A stretch of 41,903 nucleotides of DNA from positions 1 to 41,903 of the forward strand of contig CALFVI010000052.1 of assembly GCA_937928775.1 (NCBI GenBank), given 5' to 3'. This document shows positions 1 through 8,382 of the stretch, piece by piece. Numbering within the stretch: the stretch's first letter is position 1; each line of letters begins with the position of its first letter. Source of the DNA: an uncultured Elioraea sp. (GTDB lineage Bacteria > Pseudomonadota > Alphaproteobacteria > Acetobacterales > Acetobacteraceae). Under the pieces are notes generated by a model, which was not told the origin of the DNA, ran no database searches, and saw only the letters and a program-made list of their open reading frames with translations. A program made the translations under genes and the position numbers.

Positions 1-778
1 GCTGCGCCAGCGCCGTGTTGGGCAGGCTCATGCCCATCTCGCGGGCGGCCTGAAGCGCGATGTTGAGGTCCTTCTGGTGCAGGCGAATGCGGAAACCGGG
101 CGCGAAGGTGCGCTTGATCATGCGCTCGGCGTGCACCTCGAGGATGCGGGAGTTGGCGAAGCCGCCCATCAGCGCCTGCCGGACCTTGGCCGGATCGGCT
201 CCTGCTTTGGCGGCAAAGACAAGGGCTTCGGCAACCGCCTGCAGGTTCAGCGCGACGATGATCTGGTTCGCCACCTTGCAGGTCTGACCGGCCCCATTGT
301 CGCCGACCAGGGTGATGTTCTTGCCCATCGCCTCGAACAGAGGCCTGGCGCGGTTGAACGCCGCCTCCGGCCCGCCGACCATGATGGTCAGAGTGGCGTT
401 CTTCGCCCCCACCTCGCCGCCCGAGACAGGAGCGTCCAGATAGTCGCAGCCTTTCTCGTTGATCCGGCGCGCGAACACCTTCGTCGCGGTCGGGCTGATT
501 GAGGACATATCGATCACCAGCTTGCCGGGCGAAAGCCCCTCCGCCACGCCGCGCGGGCCGAACAGCACCTGCTCCACGTCTGGCGTGTCAGGCACCATGG
601 TGATTACCACCTCGGCAGCCTGCGCCACCGACGCTGGGTCAGCGACCACCGTTGCCGCAGCGCGCACCTCTTCGGCGAGCGAAGCGCGCTCCGGCACGAA
701 GAGCTCGTGCCCCGCCCTCTTCAGATTGAGCGCCATGGGCCGGCCCATGATGCCAAGCCCGATGAAGCCGACTTTCAT
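1..778 (-). CDS. glxR: 2-hydroxy-3-oxopropionate (tartronate semialdehyde) reductase, 3' end cut by window
   Basis: Beta-hydroxyacid dehydrogenase family. In the glycerate pathway the enzyme reduces tartronate semialdehyde to D-glycerate with NAD(P)H in the cytoplasm. The visible 259 residues begin with a Rossmann motif GLGIMG (7-12), then carry the substrate-binding DAPVSGG (115-121) and the catalytic lysine K168 in GAGQTCKVAN; a second conserved LHQKDLN lies near the window edge. Full members are about 295 residues, so roughly 35 residues are missing at the left. The ATG at 778 begins the glycine-rich fold directly. The gene follows hyi on the same strand with a 52-base gap, the usual hyi-glxR order, so a gcl gene may lie nearby. 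L-threonate or D-erythronate dehydrogenases belong to the same family and cannot be excluded, because otnK and otnC occur 30 kb away. Confidence 0.86.
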   Translation of the reverse strand, partial: MKVGFIGLGIMGRPMALNLKRAGHELFVPERASLAEEVRAAATVVADPASVAQAAEVVITMVPDTPDVEQVLFGPRGVAEGLSPGKLVIDMSSISPTATKVFARRINEKGCDYLDAPVSGGEVGAKNATLTIMVGGPEAAFNRARPLFEAMGKNITLVGDNGAGQTCKVANQIIVALNLQAVAEALVFAAKAGADPAKVRQALMGGFANSRILEVHAERMIKRTFAPGFRIRLHQKDLNIALQAAREMGMSLPNTALAQ

Positions 779-830
779 CCCGCTCCCCTCTTCCCGGTTT
801 CGCGTCTTGCTTCCGCCTCGTCTCGAACAC

Positions 831-1610
831 TCAGCCTTTATAGGGCGCGAACCAGGCGAGCCCGGCCTCGGTGTCGCCCTTGGGCCGGTACTCGCAGCCG
901 ATCCACCCCGCAAACCCCATTCTGTCGATCGCATCGAACAGGAAGGGGTAGTTGATCTCGCCGGTGCCGGGCTCGTGCCGCCCAGGCGTGTCAGCGATCT
1001 GCATGTGGGCGATGAGCGGAAGGTGCTTTTCGATCGCTGGCGTCAGATCGCCCTGCATCACCTGCCGGTGATAGATGTCGAACTGCAGCTTCAGGTTGGG
1101 GACACCGACCTCGGCGATGATCGCCGCCGCCTCCTCGGTATGGGTGAGGAAATAGCCTGGGATGTCGCGGGTGTTGATCGGCTCGATCAGCACGGTCACC
1201 CCCGTCTTGGCGGCCATCGCCGCCGCCTCGCGCAGGTTGGCGACATAGGTCTCGCGCATCGCGGCCCGCTCCGCCCCTTCCGGCACCAGCCCGGCCATGG
1301 CATGGATCTGTCGACAGCCGAGGGCATCGGCGTATTCGAGCGCCTTGGCGACCCCGGCCAGGAACTCCTGTTCGCGCCCAGGAATGGCAGCGATGCCGCG
1401 TTCGCCCTTCGCCCAGTCTCCGGGGACGGTGTTGAACAGCACGACCTCCACACCGGAGGCGCGCACCGCCTGCGTCACCTCGCCCACGGAGTAGTCGTAG
1501 GGAAAGAGGAACTCGACGGCGCGGAACCCGGCCGCCGCAGCGCGGGCGAACCGCTCGAGGAAGGGCGAATCGGTGAACATCATCGAGAGGTTGGCGGCGA
1601 ATTTCGGCAT
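831..1610 (-). CDS. hyi: Hydroxypyruvate isomerase
   Basis: AP-endonuclease-2 type TIM-barrel sugar isomerase of 259 residues, the normal length for Hyi. It interconverts hydroxypyruvate and tartronate semialdehyde in glyoxylate metabolism. The four expected metal or catalytic ligands are visible: E143 (LIEPIN), D178 (QFDIYH), Q204 (MQIAD) and E240 (GCEY). The stretches FPYDY, GERGIAAIPGRE and EPGTGEINY match the Hyi subgroup. I chose the ATG at 1610 because the protein begins MPKFAANLSMMF, like known Hyi N-termini, and GGAGGAG lies just upstream (about 1613-1620). It is co-directional with glxR. The close relative OtnI (2-oxo-tetronate isomerase) has the same fold and is an alternative because otnK/otnC are present elsewhere in the window. 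Confidence 0.88.
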   Translation of the reverse strand: MPKFAANLSMMFTDSPFLERFARAAAAGFRAVEFLFPYDYSVGEVTQAVRASGVEVVLFNTVPGDWAKGERGIAAIPGREQEFLAGVAKALEYADALGCRQIHAMAGLVPEGAERAAMRETYVANLREAAAMAAKTGVTVLIEPINTRDIPGYFLTHTEEAAAIIAEVGVPNLKLQFDIYHRQVMQGDLTPAIEKHLPLIAHMQIADTPGRHEPGTGEINYPFLFDAIDRMGFAGWIGCEYRPKGDTEAGLAWFAPYKG

Positions 1611-1841
1611 CGGCTCCTCCGCGTCTGGCACACGCTTCCCGCCCTCTGCCCCGCCGGCGTGGCCAAGCCGCCGATCGCGACGGGGGCTCTGCCTCGAGCC
1701 CAGCACGGATGCAGCGGAAGGGAAGCGGGTTCAACGTGGTGCAACGCTGTCTCCCACCGCCTGGGCCCACCCGTCAACCGGCCCCTTTCGGTCATGCCCG
1801 GTCGGGCTTAGCGTCCGTGCACCCTTGCTGAAGGAGAGTCG

Positions 1842-3644
1842 ATGACCGCCTGGTCGCCCGAGTTCACCACCCGCCCCGAACTCATCGGCACGTTCGGCAT
1901 GTGCGCCTCGACGCACTGGATCGCCTCCGCTGTCGCGATGAGCGTGCTGGAGAAGGGCGGCAACGCCTTCGACGCCGCCGTCACCGCAGGCTTCGTGCTG
2001 CAGGTGGTCGAGCCGCACCTGAACGGGCCGGGAGGCGAGGTGCCGCTGATCGTCTGGGAGGCGCGGGCGCGGCGTGGGCGCGTGCTGTGCGGCCAGGGCC
2101 CCGCCCCCGCCGGGGCGACCATCGCGCACTACCGCGACCGGCTCGGGCTCGACCTCATCCCCGGCACCGGGCTGCTTGCGGCCTGCGTCCCCGGCGCCTT
2201 CGACGCCTGGATGCTGCTGTTGCGCGACCTCGGCACCATCGGCCCCGCCGAAGCGCTCGCCCCCGCGATCGCCTACGCGCGCGACGGGATCCCCGTGCTG
2301 CCGCGCATCAGCGCCACCATCGCCTCGGTCGAACCCTTGTTCCGGCAGGAGTGGACGACCTCTGCCGCCCTGTTCCTGCCGAACGGCGCGGTGCCCTTGC
2401 CTGGCACCCTGTTCCGCAACCCTGCCCTGGCCGCGACCTACGAGCGGATTGTGCGCGAGTCGGAGGCGGGTGGTGGCAGCCGGGAGGAGCGGATCGAGCG
2501 CGCCCGCCGCCTGTGGGCGGAAGGCTTCGTTGCGCAGTCGATTGACCGTTTCGTGCGCGAGACGGAAGCCCTGGACACTTCAGGCCGGCGCCATCGCGGG
2601 GTGCTGAGCGGGGCGGACATGGCACGCTACAGAGCGCACTGGGAAGAGCCAGTCAGCTTCGACTACGCCGGCGTGACGGTGCTGAAGTGCGGCGCCTGGA
2701 CCCAGGGCCCGGTGCAGCTGCAAACCCTCGCCCTGCTCGCGGGCTTCGACCTCGCCGCCCTCGACCCCTGTTCGGCCGACTTCGTCCACCTCGTCGTCGA
2801 GGCGGAGAAGCTCGCCTTCGCCGACCGCGAGGCTTGGTACGGTGACCCGGAGTTCGTCGACGTGCCGCTGACGCACCTTCTTTCCCCCGCCTACACCGAG
2901 TCGCGCCGGGCGCTGATCGGCACTGAGGCGTCGTTGGCGTTGCGCCCGGGCACGGTTCCCGGCCGGAGCACGCCCTGGGTCGACCACGAGGCGGCCTCGC
3001 GGGCGCTCGCCCCACTCGAGGCCGCGGCAGGAGAGCCCACGCTTTCCCGGCTTGGCGTGGTGGGGGGCGACACCTGCCACCTCGATGTGATCGACCGTTG
3101 GGGAAACATCGTCTCTGCGACCCCGTCCGGCGGCTGGCTGCAGTCCTCGCCCGCGATCTTGGAGTTGGGCTTCCCGCTCGGCACACGGGCGCAGATGTTC
3201 TGGCTGCGCGAGGACCACCCGAATGGGCTCGCACCTGGCAAGCGCCCGCGCAGCACGCTCTCGCCCTCGCTCGCGCTGAAGGATGGCGAGGGCTGGATGG
3301 CCTACGGCACGCCGGGGGGAGACCAGCAGGACCAGTGGAGCGTGGTGCTGCTCTTGCGCATGCTGCACCATGGGCTGTCGATCCAGCAGGCAATCGATGC
3401 GCCGGCGTTCCATTGCCAGCACTTTCCGTCGTCGTTTTGGCCGCGTGCTGCGCAGCCGGGTCGCCTGGTGGTTGAGGAGCGTTTCGGGCCGGAGACGATC
3501 AAGGCGTTGTGTGCGCGCGGCCATGACGTGGTGGTCGCCCCCCCCTGGAGCGAGGGGCGGCTTTCGGCAGCGCGGCGCGAGGGCGGGATGATCAAGGCTG
3601 GCGCCAACCCGCGCGGCATGCAGGGCTATGCCGTGGGACGGTGA
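1842..3644 (+). CDS. Gamma-glutamyltransferase family protein (Ntn hydrolase)
   Basis: A 600-residue protein of the gamma-glutamyltranspeptidase superfamily, which self-cleaves before a Thr that becomes the nucleophile. That Thr is T411 in GGDTCHLDVIDRWGN, followed by the conserved SATPSGG and, further on, TPGGD (490-494). The N-terminal part carries EKGGNAFDAAV and EPHLNGPGGE, typical of the large subunit. The sequence is nearer YwrD-like homologues than classical glutathione GGT, so the substrate is uncertain; glutathione or other gamma-glutamyl compounds are possible. No signal peptide is evident, suggesting a cytoplasmic enzyme. The ATG at 1842 has GAAGGAG upstream. The gene is divergent from hyi across 231 bases and convergent with the kinase gene that ends at 3672. 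Confidence 0.85.
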   Translation: MTAWSPEFTTRPELIGTFGMCASTHWIASAVAMSVLEKGGNAFDAAVTAGFVLQVVEPHLNGPGGEVPLIVWEARARRGRVLCGQGPAPAGATIAHYRDRLGLDLIPGTGLLAACVPGAFDAWMLLLRDLGTIGPAEALAPAIAYARDGIPVLPRISATIASVEPLFRQEWTTSAALFLPNGAVPLPGTLFRNPALAATYERIVRESEAGGGSREERIERARRLWAEGFVAQSIDRFVRETEALDTSGRRHRGVLSGADMARYRAHWEEPVSFDYAGVTVLKCGAWTQGPVQLQTLALLAGFDLAALDPCSADFVHLVVEAEKLAFADREAWYGDPEFVDVPLTHLLSPAYTESRRALIGTEASLALRPGTVPGRSTPWVDHEAASRALAPLEAAAGEPTLSRLGVVGGDTCHLDVIDRWGNIVSATPSGGWLQSSPAILELGFPLGTRAQMFWLREDHPNGLAPGKRPRSTLSPSLALKDGEGWMAYGTPGGDQQDQWSVVLLLRMLHHGLSIQQAIDAPAFHCQHFPSSFWPRAAQPGRLVVEERFGPETIKALCARGHDVVVAPPWSEGRLSAARREGGMIKAGANPRGMQGYAVGR

Positions 3645-3671
3645 CCTCGGGCCGCCAAGCACAGAGCGCGC

Positions 3672-5312
3672 TCATCCCACCGGGTCGAGCGACCTCTCGA
3701 TCGCGTCAAGGAGCTGGCGGAGCGTAAAAGGTTTGGCGAGAAAGAACAGGTCGCTGTCCGGCAACCCCTCGCGGGCGGCACTCTCGGCATAGCCTGAGAT
3801 GAGGATGACCGGGATGTCGGGATAAACCGCACGGATGGAACGGACCACCTCCGCCCCGTCTATCCCGGGAAGGACGAAGTCGGTGACAACGATCCGCGGC
3901 GGCTCCGGCTCGCGCGCAAGCAGCTGCAGCGCGAGGTCGCCGGACGGTGCAACGAGCACGCGCCAGCCGGCATTCTCAAGCGCACGCACGGTCAGGCGGC
4001 GCACGCCCTCCTCATCCTCGACCAAGAGCAGGGTACCGCGTGTTGCGCGCGACGAGGCGGCAACGTCGGGTTCGATGCCAGCGAGGGCGGCAGGGCGATT
4101 GAGCGCGGGCCTCGCCGGCTCGGCCGCGCCCGGCGGATCCTCGCTCGCGCTCGCAATCGGCAGATAGATTCGGAAGGTCGTGCCCTCGCCCAGTCTGCTG
4201 TCGACGGCGATGAAGCCTCCTGTCTGGCGCACAATGCCATAGACGGTGGCGAGCCCAAGACCTGTGCCGCCGCTGTCCTTGCGCGTGGTGAAGAACGGTT
4301 CGAACAGGCGGGGCAGGACCTCGGGCGCGATGCCAATACCGCTGTCCGACACCTCGACCACAGCATAGCGGCCGGGTGGGATCACCTCCTGGCCGCGCAC
4401 CATCGGCCGGTACACGGTCAGTGCCGCGGTGCGCACGGTGAGCGTTCCGCCCTGCGGCATCGCGTCGCGCGCATTCAGCGCGAGATTGACGATCACCTGG
4501 TCAAACTGCACCGGATCAACACGGACGAAGGGACCTGGTCGGTCGAGATCGAGATCGAGCACCACCCGGTGGCCGAGCAGACGGCGCAACAAGGAGGCAA
4601 CGTCCTCAATCGCGTCAGCGAGCAGGATGCGGCGAGGCTGCAGAGTCTGGCGGCGGCTGAAGGCGAGCAGCTGACGCACCAGAGCCGCACCGCGTTCAGC
4701 ACTGCGCCTAATGTGCAAAAGGTCTGCCTCTGTTGCTTCGTCAAGGGGCCTGCGTGCCAGACAGAAGTCGGTCGCAGCGATGATCGTGGTCAGAAGGTTG
4801 TTGAAGTCGTGCGCGATGCCACCGGCGAGTTGGCCGACCGCCTGCATCTTCTGGGTTTGCGCGAGCTGGGTCTCGATCACGCGATGGCGGGTGATATCGG
4901 TCATGCGCACGACGGCGCCGCAGATTGTGCCGTCGTCCTCCGCAAGCGGACTGATCGTCACCATAGCCACCGAACAGCCGAGCGGAGCACCGTCTGCGCC
5001 AAGCCGCTCAGCGAGGCGGAACTCCAGCCCCTGGCGGGTGCCGAGCCCGCCGTAGGCGCGCGCAAGTTCGGCCTCAAGCTTGGCCCGATCCTCGGGATGG
5101 AACAGCGCGGAAAGCCCCGTTCCGGCGGGCGGCGGCTCGAGGTGACCAGCGAGGGCATAGGCGGCGCGATTGGCCAGCACGACCCTGCCCGCGCGATCGA
5201 CGAGCGCGATCCCCATCGGCGAGTCATCGAACAACTGGCGCCAGCCGCCACCGTCGGACTCGATCAGGCGCTGCAACAGGCCTGTCCTCGGCACCGCCAG
5301 ATCACCCGGCAT
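3672..5312 (-). CDS. CckA-like PAS hybrid histidine kinase/response regulator
   Basis: A 546-residue soluble hybrid sensor kinase: a PAS-like domain (about 20-145), a HisKA dimerisation helix with phospho-acceptor H168 in GGIAHDFNNLL, an HATPase domain (N280 in the N-box, D323xGxG, GGTGLGL 348-354), and a C-terminal receiver (about 425-545) with acidic pocket E432/D433, phospho-acceptor D478 and K527. The run from QKMQAVGQLAGG through LLAFSRRQTLQP strongly resembles CckA, the kinase that feeds ChpT and CtrA in alphaproteobacteria. Unlike Caulobacter CckA (about 690 residues, two membrane helices, as I recall), this protein has no transmembrane segment and only one recognisable PAS. Its start overlaps the end of flhB by 11 bases, so it is the last gene of the flgB-to-flhB operon. 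It may be the sole CckA or a paralogue. Confidence 0.8.
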   Translation of the reverse strand: MPGDLAVPRTGLLQRLIESDGGGWRQLFDDSPMGIALVDRAGRVVLANRAAYALAGHLEPPPAGTGLSALFHPEDRAKLEAELARAYGGLGTRQGLEFRLAERLGADGAPLGCSVAMVTISPLAEDDGTICGAVVRMTDITRHRVIETQLAQTQKMQAVGQLAGGIAHDFNNLLTTIIAATDFCLARRPLDEATEADLLHIRRSAERGAALVRQLLAFSRRQTLQPRRILLADAIEDVASLLRRLLGHRVVLDLDLDRPGPFVRVDPVQFDQVIVNLALNARDAMPQGGTLTVRTAALTVYRPMVRGQEVIPPGRYAVVEVSDSGIGIAPEVLPRLFEPFFTTRKDSGGTGLGLATVYGIVRQTGGFIAVDSRLGEGTTFRIYLPIASASEDPPGAAEPARPALNRPAALAGIEPDVAASSRATRGTLLLVEDEEGVRRLTVRALENAGWRVLVAPSGDLALQLLAREPEPPRIVVTDFVLPGIDGAEVVRSIRAVYPDIPVILISGYAESAAREGLPDSDLFFLAKPFTLRQLLDAIERSLDPVG

Positions 5313-6378
5313 GACGGCCCACCTCGCCTTTTAGACGCCAGACATAGGCAATGATTTCCGCTACCGCCGCGTAATGTTCCTCCGGAATCTCGCGATCGAG
5401 ATCGACCGTATAGAGGGCGCGCGCAAGGGGTGGATTGTTGATGATCGGCACGCGGTGCTGTTCGGCGATGGCACGGATTCTCGCTGCCATGTGATCGACT
5501 CCCTTGGCAACGACCTTTGGGGCCGCCTGGATGGTGCGATCGTACTGCAGCGCCACAGCGTAGTGGGTCGGGTTCGTCACCACCACGGTCGCTCGCGGCA
5601 CGGCGTCCATCATGCGGCGGCGGGCCCGCTCGGCCCTGATCCGCTTGAGGCGCGCTTTCACCTCCGGGTCACCCTCAGCTTGGCGAAGCTCCTCCTTGAT
5701 CTCCTGGCGCGACATCCGCAACCGCTCGATGTGCCGATGGCGGGTCCAGAGCAGGTCGAGCGCGGCGATGACAGAGAGCGCCGCAAGCAGACCCACGACG
5801 AGCTTGAGCGAATCGGTTGCGATCAGACGCGCAAGTAACCCGACTTCGAGGCCCACCGTGCGCGCGTAGCGCGTCGGCGCATCCCACAGCAGGAACGCTG
5901 CTACTGTCGCAAGCACGGTCAGCTTGGCCAAGCTTTTGACGAACTCCATCAGGTTCTCAGGCGAAACGAGCCGCTTGGCGCCGGCGAGCGGGCTGAGTTT
6001 CGACAGCTTGGGACGAAGTGGCTTGGTGGAGACAAGAAAGCCGGTCTGCAGAAAGGTGGCCGCGCCGCTGAAAAGCAGTGCCAGCACCGCGACACCGACC
6101 ACAAGCATGAGCGAGCGTGTCACCGCCGTCTCCAGTGCCGGGCCGAACAGGATCGGTTCGATGCTGTGCGGTCGTTCGACCAATGGAAGCAGAGCGGCGA
6201 AGAGCCACGCTGCGATGCTCGGCGCGACGAGCGCCACGCCAATCGTGCCACCGGCCAGGGCGGCAGCGGTTGCGACATCCTTTGAGAGCGCGACTTGGCC
6301 CTCCTCGCGCGCCTTCTCAAGCCGGCGCGGTGTCGGCGCTTCAGTCCGCTCTGCGGCTGCCTCTTTGTCTTCGGCCAT
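5302..6378 (-). CDS. flhB: Flagellar biosynthesis protein FlhB
   Basis: Inner-membrane component of the flagellar type III export apparatus that controls the rod/hook-to-filament substrate switch. It is 358 residues. The N-terminus is ERTEAPTPRRLEKAREEGQVALSKD, abbreviated here to its family-typical EKAREEGQVA (21-30), followed by four hydrophobic segments (about 38-65, 88-112, 150-165, 185-210). The cytoplasmic domain carries the autocleavage motif NPTH at 269-272, so autoproteolysis between N269 and P270 is expected. The ATG at 6378 lies 6 bases after fliR, and the 3' end overlaps the CckA-like kinase gene. Confidence 0.97.
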   Translation of the reverse strand: MAEDKEAAAERTEAPTPRRLEKAREEGQVALSKDVATAAALAGGTIGVALVAPSIAAWLFAALLPLVERPHSIEPILFGPALETAVTRSLMLVVGVAVLALLFSGAATFLQTGFLVSTKPLRPKLSKLSPLAGAKRLVSPENLMEFVKSLAKLTVLATVAAFLLWDAPTRYARTVGLEVGLLARLIATDSLKLVVGLLAALSVIAALDLLWTRHRHIERLRMSRQEIKEELRQAEGDPEVKARLKRIRAERARRRMMDAVPRATVVVTNPTHYAVALQYDRTIQAAPKVVAKGVDHMAARIRAIAEQHRVPIINNPPLARALYTVDLDREIPEEHYAAVAEIIAYVWRLKGEVGRHAG

Positions 6379-6384
6379 ATCGGC

Positions 6385-7161
6385 TCACAACCCCGGCAGG
6401 CGGCCGAGCAGGGCTCGCACGGCGTCGAGCCACACGCCGGTCATGGTCCCGCCAAGGGCTGCGAGCAGCGCAAGCCCCGCTGCGAGCTGCAGCGGCAGGG
6501 CAACGAAATAGACCTGCATCTGCGGCACAAGACGGGAGAGGAGGCCCAAGACGAGCTGGAACACGATGGCGGCGATGACGAACGGGCCGGCGAGGGTGAA
6601 AGCAAGGGCGATGCTGGCTCCGAGGGTGGCGACGACGCTTTCCGCCGCCGCCTCGCTGGGCAGACCGCCACCTGCCGGAAAAAGTCGGTACGATCCGGCT
6701 AGGGCGGCGATCGGCAAGACATGCAGCCCGCTTGCGAACAGCACCACCACTGCACCCAGGCCCATCAGCCGAGAGAGGGCCGTGCCCGCGCCGCTGAAGG
6801 AGGGGTCGAACAGAACGGCGCTGGAAAGACCGAGCAGCAAGCCGAGATACTGCGCGGCCATTGCAAAGGACAAAGCGGTCGTGCGCGCGAGCAGGCCGAG
6901 CCAGAGGCCGATGAGGCACTCGCCAGCAACCAGCGACACCGCGCGGACAGGCTCGGCCGGCGGAGGTGGAAGCGCGGGCTCGAGGGTGGGCCAAACCAGT
7001 GCGGCAATCGCAAGCGCGATGCCGACCTTTGCGCGTGCCGGCAGTTCTGCTTCACCGAGCCCCGGCAGGAACGCCACCGCCGCCCCGATCCTGCAGACGA
7101 GCAAAAGATAGGAGAAGGTGAGTGCGGGCAGGAGATCCGACAGAGATGAGACGGTCGGCAT
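6385..7161 (-). CDS. fliR: Flagellar biosynthetic protein FliR
   Basis: Polytopic inner-membrane protein of the export gate, which assembles with FliP and FliQ. It is 258 residues from the ATG at 7161; an in-frame GTG one codon upstream (7164) is an alternative. Visible family features are the early CRIGAAVAFLPGLGE stretch, a series of hydrophobic segments, and the C-terminal LVPQMQVYFVALPLQLAAG region diagnostic of FliR. It sits between fliQ (6 bases upstream) and flhB (6 bases downstream), the conserved fliQ-fliR-flhB order, so translation is probably coupled. Confidence 0.96.
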   Translation of the reverse strand: MPTVSSLSDLLPALTFSYLLLVCRIGAAVAFLPGLGEAELPARAKVGIALAIAALVWPTLEPALPPPPAEPVRAVSLVAGECLIGLWLGLLARTTALSFAMAAQYLGLLLGLSSAVLFDPSFSGAGTALSRLMGLGAVVVLFASGLHVLPIAALAGSYRLFPAGGGLPSEAAAESVVATLGASIALAFTLAGPFVIAAIVFQLVLGLLSRLVPQMQVYFVALPLQLAAGLALLAALGGTMTGVWLDAVRALLGRLPGL

Positions 7162-7167
7162 CACATC

Positions 7168-7440
7168 TCATGCCCCGCTCGCCGAAACAATCCGGTCGAA
7201 CAGAACACGGGCGAAGTCGCCGAAAGTCCGCCCAACGAAGGGCGCGATCAGGGCAGCCACCGCGGCGACCGCGAGCAACTTGGGCACGAAGATCAGAGAG
7301 GCTTCGTTCAGCTGGGTAAGCGCCTGGATCAACGACACGGCAAGCCCGACCACCAGCGCCGTCAGCATCAACGGGCCGCCAACGAGCAGCGTGATGGCGA
7401 GACTTTCGCGCATCAGCAGAATGGCATCGGTCTCGGTCAT
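7168..7440 (-). CDS. fliQ: Flagellar biosynthetic protein FliQ
   Basis: Small export-gate membrane protein, 90 residues, the standard length. Two transmembrane helices are visible (about 13-38 and 52-75). The motif LVGGPLMLTALVVGLAVSLIQALTQ is abbreviated here to its conserved core VGLAVSLIQALTQ, and the family-typical LNEASLIFVPK follows it. The frame is open upstream, but I chose the ATG at 7440 because the protein then begins MTETDAILLMRESL, as FliQ does, and GGAGGGATCGC sits directly before it. The gene lies 112 bases downstream of fliE and just before fliR. Confidence 0.95.
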   Translation of the reverse strand: MTETDAILLMRESLAITLLVGGPLMLTALVVGLAVSLIQALTQLNEASLIFVPKLLAVAAVAALIAPFVGRTFGDFARVLFDRIVSASGA

Positions 7441-7552
7441 GCGATCCCTCCTGGATCCCGTCGCTGCCTTGGCGTGATAGACCCGGCCTCCGTGTCGGAC
7501 CGCGTTCATGCTCGCGAAGCCGAACAAGCTTCCGCTCCCCTGCACCGGCACC

Positions 7553-7888
7553 TTAGATCGGCATCCGCATCACCTCCTGATAGGCCTGAATGACGCGATC
7601 GCGGATCGCAACCGTGGTCTGTAGCGCGAGTTCGGCGCGCGCCACCGCAGTCACCACCTCGGTGATGTTGGCTGAACCCGCCAGCGCCTGCATCGCTTTC
7701 GCATCAGCCTCCTTAGCGCTGCGCAGGGTTTCCGACAGCGCCTCCTCGAGTGCCTGTGCAAAGCCGCCCGAAGACGCGCGCGACGGGCCTGCCCCGCCGG
7801 CTTCGGCCTGGGCCGGCGAAGCGGAAGAGACATAGCGAGCTGCGGCGGCGGCAGCGCTGATCGTCGTCATGACGCCTGGGCCCGCCAT
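7553..7888 (-). CDS. fliE: Flagellar hook-basal body protein FliE
   Basis: FliE joins the MS ring and export gate to the proximal rod. It is 111 residues from the ATG at 7888; a second in-frame ATG at 7870 gives 105 residues. The N-terminus is Ala/Ser-rich and low in complexity. The C-terminal half carries the family signature ALQTTVAIRDRVIQAYQEVMRMPI, whose core is AIRDRVIQAYQEVMRM. The start codon overlaps the flgC stop as TGATG (7890-7886), implying translational coupling. flgB-flgC-fliE-fliQ-fliR-flhB is a classic rod and export-gate order. Confidence 0.94.
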   Translation of the reverse strand: MAGPGVMTTISAAAAAARYVSSASPAQAEAGGAGPSRASSGGFAQALEEALSETLRSAKEADAKAMQALAGSANITEVVTAVARAELALQTTVAIRDRVIQAYQEVMRMPI

Positions 7889-8295
7889 CAACGCAGCAGT
7901 TCAATCGCGCGCATCAGCATTCCCCGGGTAACCTCGAGAACGGCGAGGTTGGCGGAGTAGCTGCGCTGTGCCTCGCGCATGTCCATCACCTCGATGAAGG
8001 AGTTGACGTTCGGAACCTTGACATAGCCGTTCTCGTCAGCGGCAGGATGTCCAGGATCGAACCGGGTACCGAACGGAGACTCGTCGCGCCCCAACCGCTT
8101 GACGCGCACCGTTTCGATCCCGAGCGAACGGTCGAGCCGCGCCTCGAAGGTGATCGTCTTGCGCCGGTAGGGGTCGCCCCCGGGCGTGCTTGCCGTCGTG
8201 TCGCGATTGGCAAGGTTTTCGGCGACCACGCGCAGTCGCATCGCCTGGGCATCCATCCCCGAAGCCGAAACCTTCAGAGCCTTGAACAGATCCAT
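7888..8295 (-). CDS. flgC: Flagellar basal-body rod protein FlgC
   Basis: Proximal rod subunit, 135 residues, exported by the flagellar apparatus. The N-terminal rod motif appears as MDAQAMRLRVVAENLANRDT, the middle has YVKVPNVNSFIEVMDMREAQRSY, and the C-terminal helix continues SYSANLAVLEVTRGMLMRAI. All are standard for FlgC. The ATG at 8295 has GGAGG five bases upstream, whereas a GTG at 8298 would sit too close to it. The gene follows flgB after an 87-base gap that contains an inverted repeat (8338-8367) and overlaps fliE by one base. Confidence 0.95.
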   Translation of the reverse strand: MDLFKALKVSASGMDAQAMRLRVVAENLANRDTTASTPGGDPYRRKTITFEARLDRSLGIETVRVKRLGRDESPFGTRFDPGHPAADENGYVKVPNVNSFIEVMDMREAQRSYSANLAVLEVTRGMLMRAIELLR

Positions 8296-8337
8296 CACAT
8301 CCTCCGTTCCGGCACCGGCCGGAGCAGCCGGAGTGTA

Positions 8338-8367
8338 GACGGCAAACCTTTCTACTCGGTTGCCGTC
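8338..8367. repeat. Inverted repeat between flgB and flgC
   Basis: Perfect 8-base arms GACGGCAA (8338-8345) and TTGCCGTC (8360-8367) are separated by 14 bases in the 87-base flgB-flgC gap. In RNA this could fold as a small stem-loop; no T-run follows on the minus strand, so an intrinsic terminator is unlikely. It might tune flgB/flgC expression or RNA stability, or be a protein site, since CGGCAA/TTGCCG arms recur upstream of flgI (23563-23577). Confidence 0.4.
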
Positions 8368-8382
8368 GTCCTCCCCGGTCTC

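Noticed and set aside
1632..1648. A TGGCACACGCTTCCC sequence resembling a sigma-54 promoter between hyi and the gamma-glutamyltransferase gene
   Set aside because: The -12 GC is not at the required distance from the -24 GG, so it does not fit the consensus spacing.
2580..3662. A 360-residue open frame antisense to the gamma-glutamyltransferase gene
   Set aside because: The sense strand encodes a complete, conserved enzyme; the antisense protein has only GC-driven composition.
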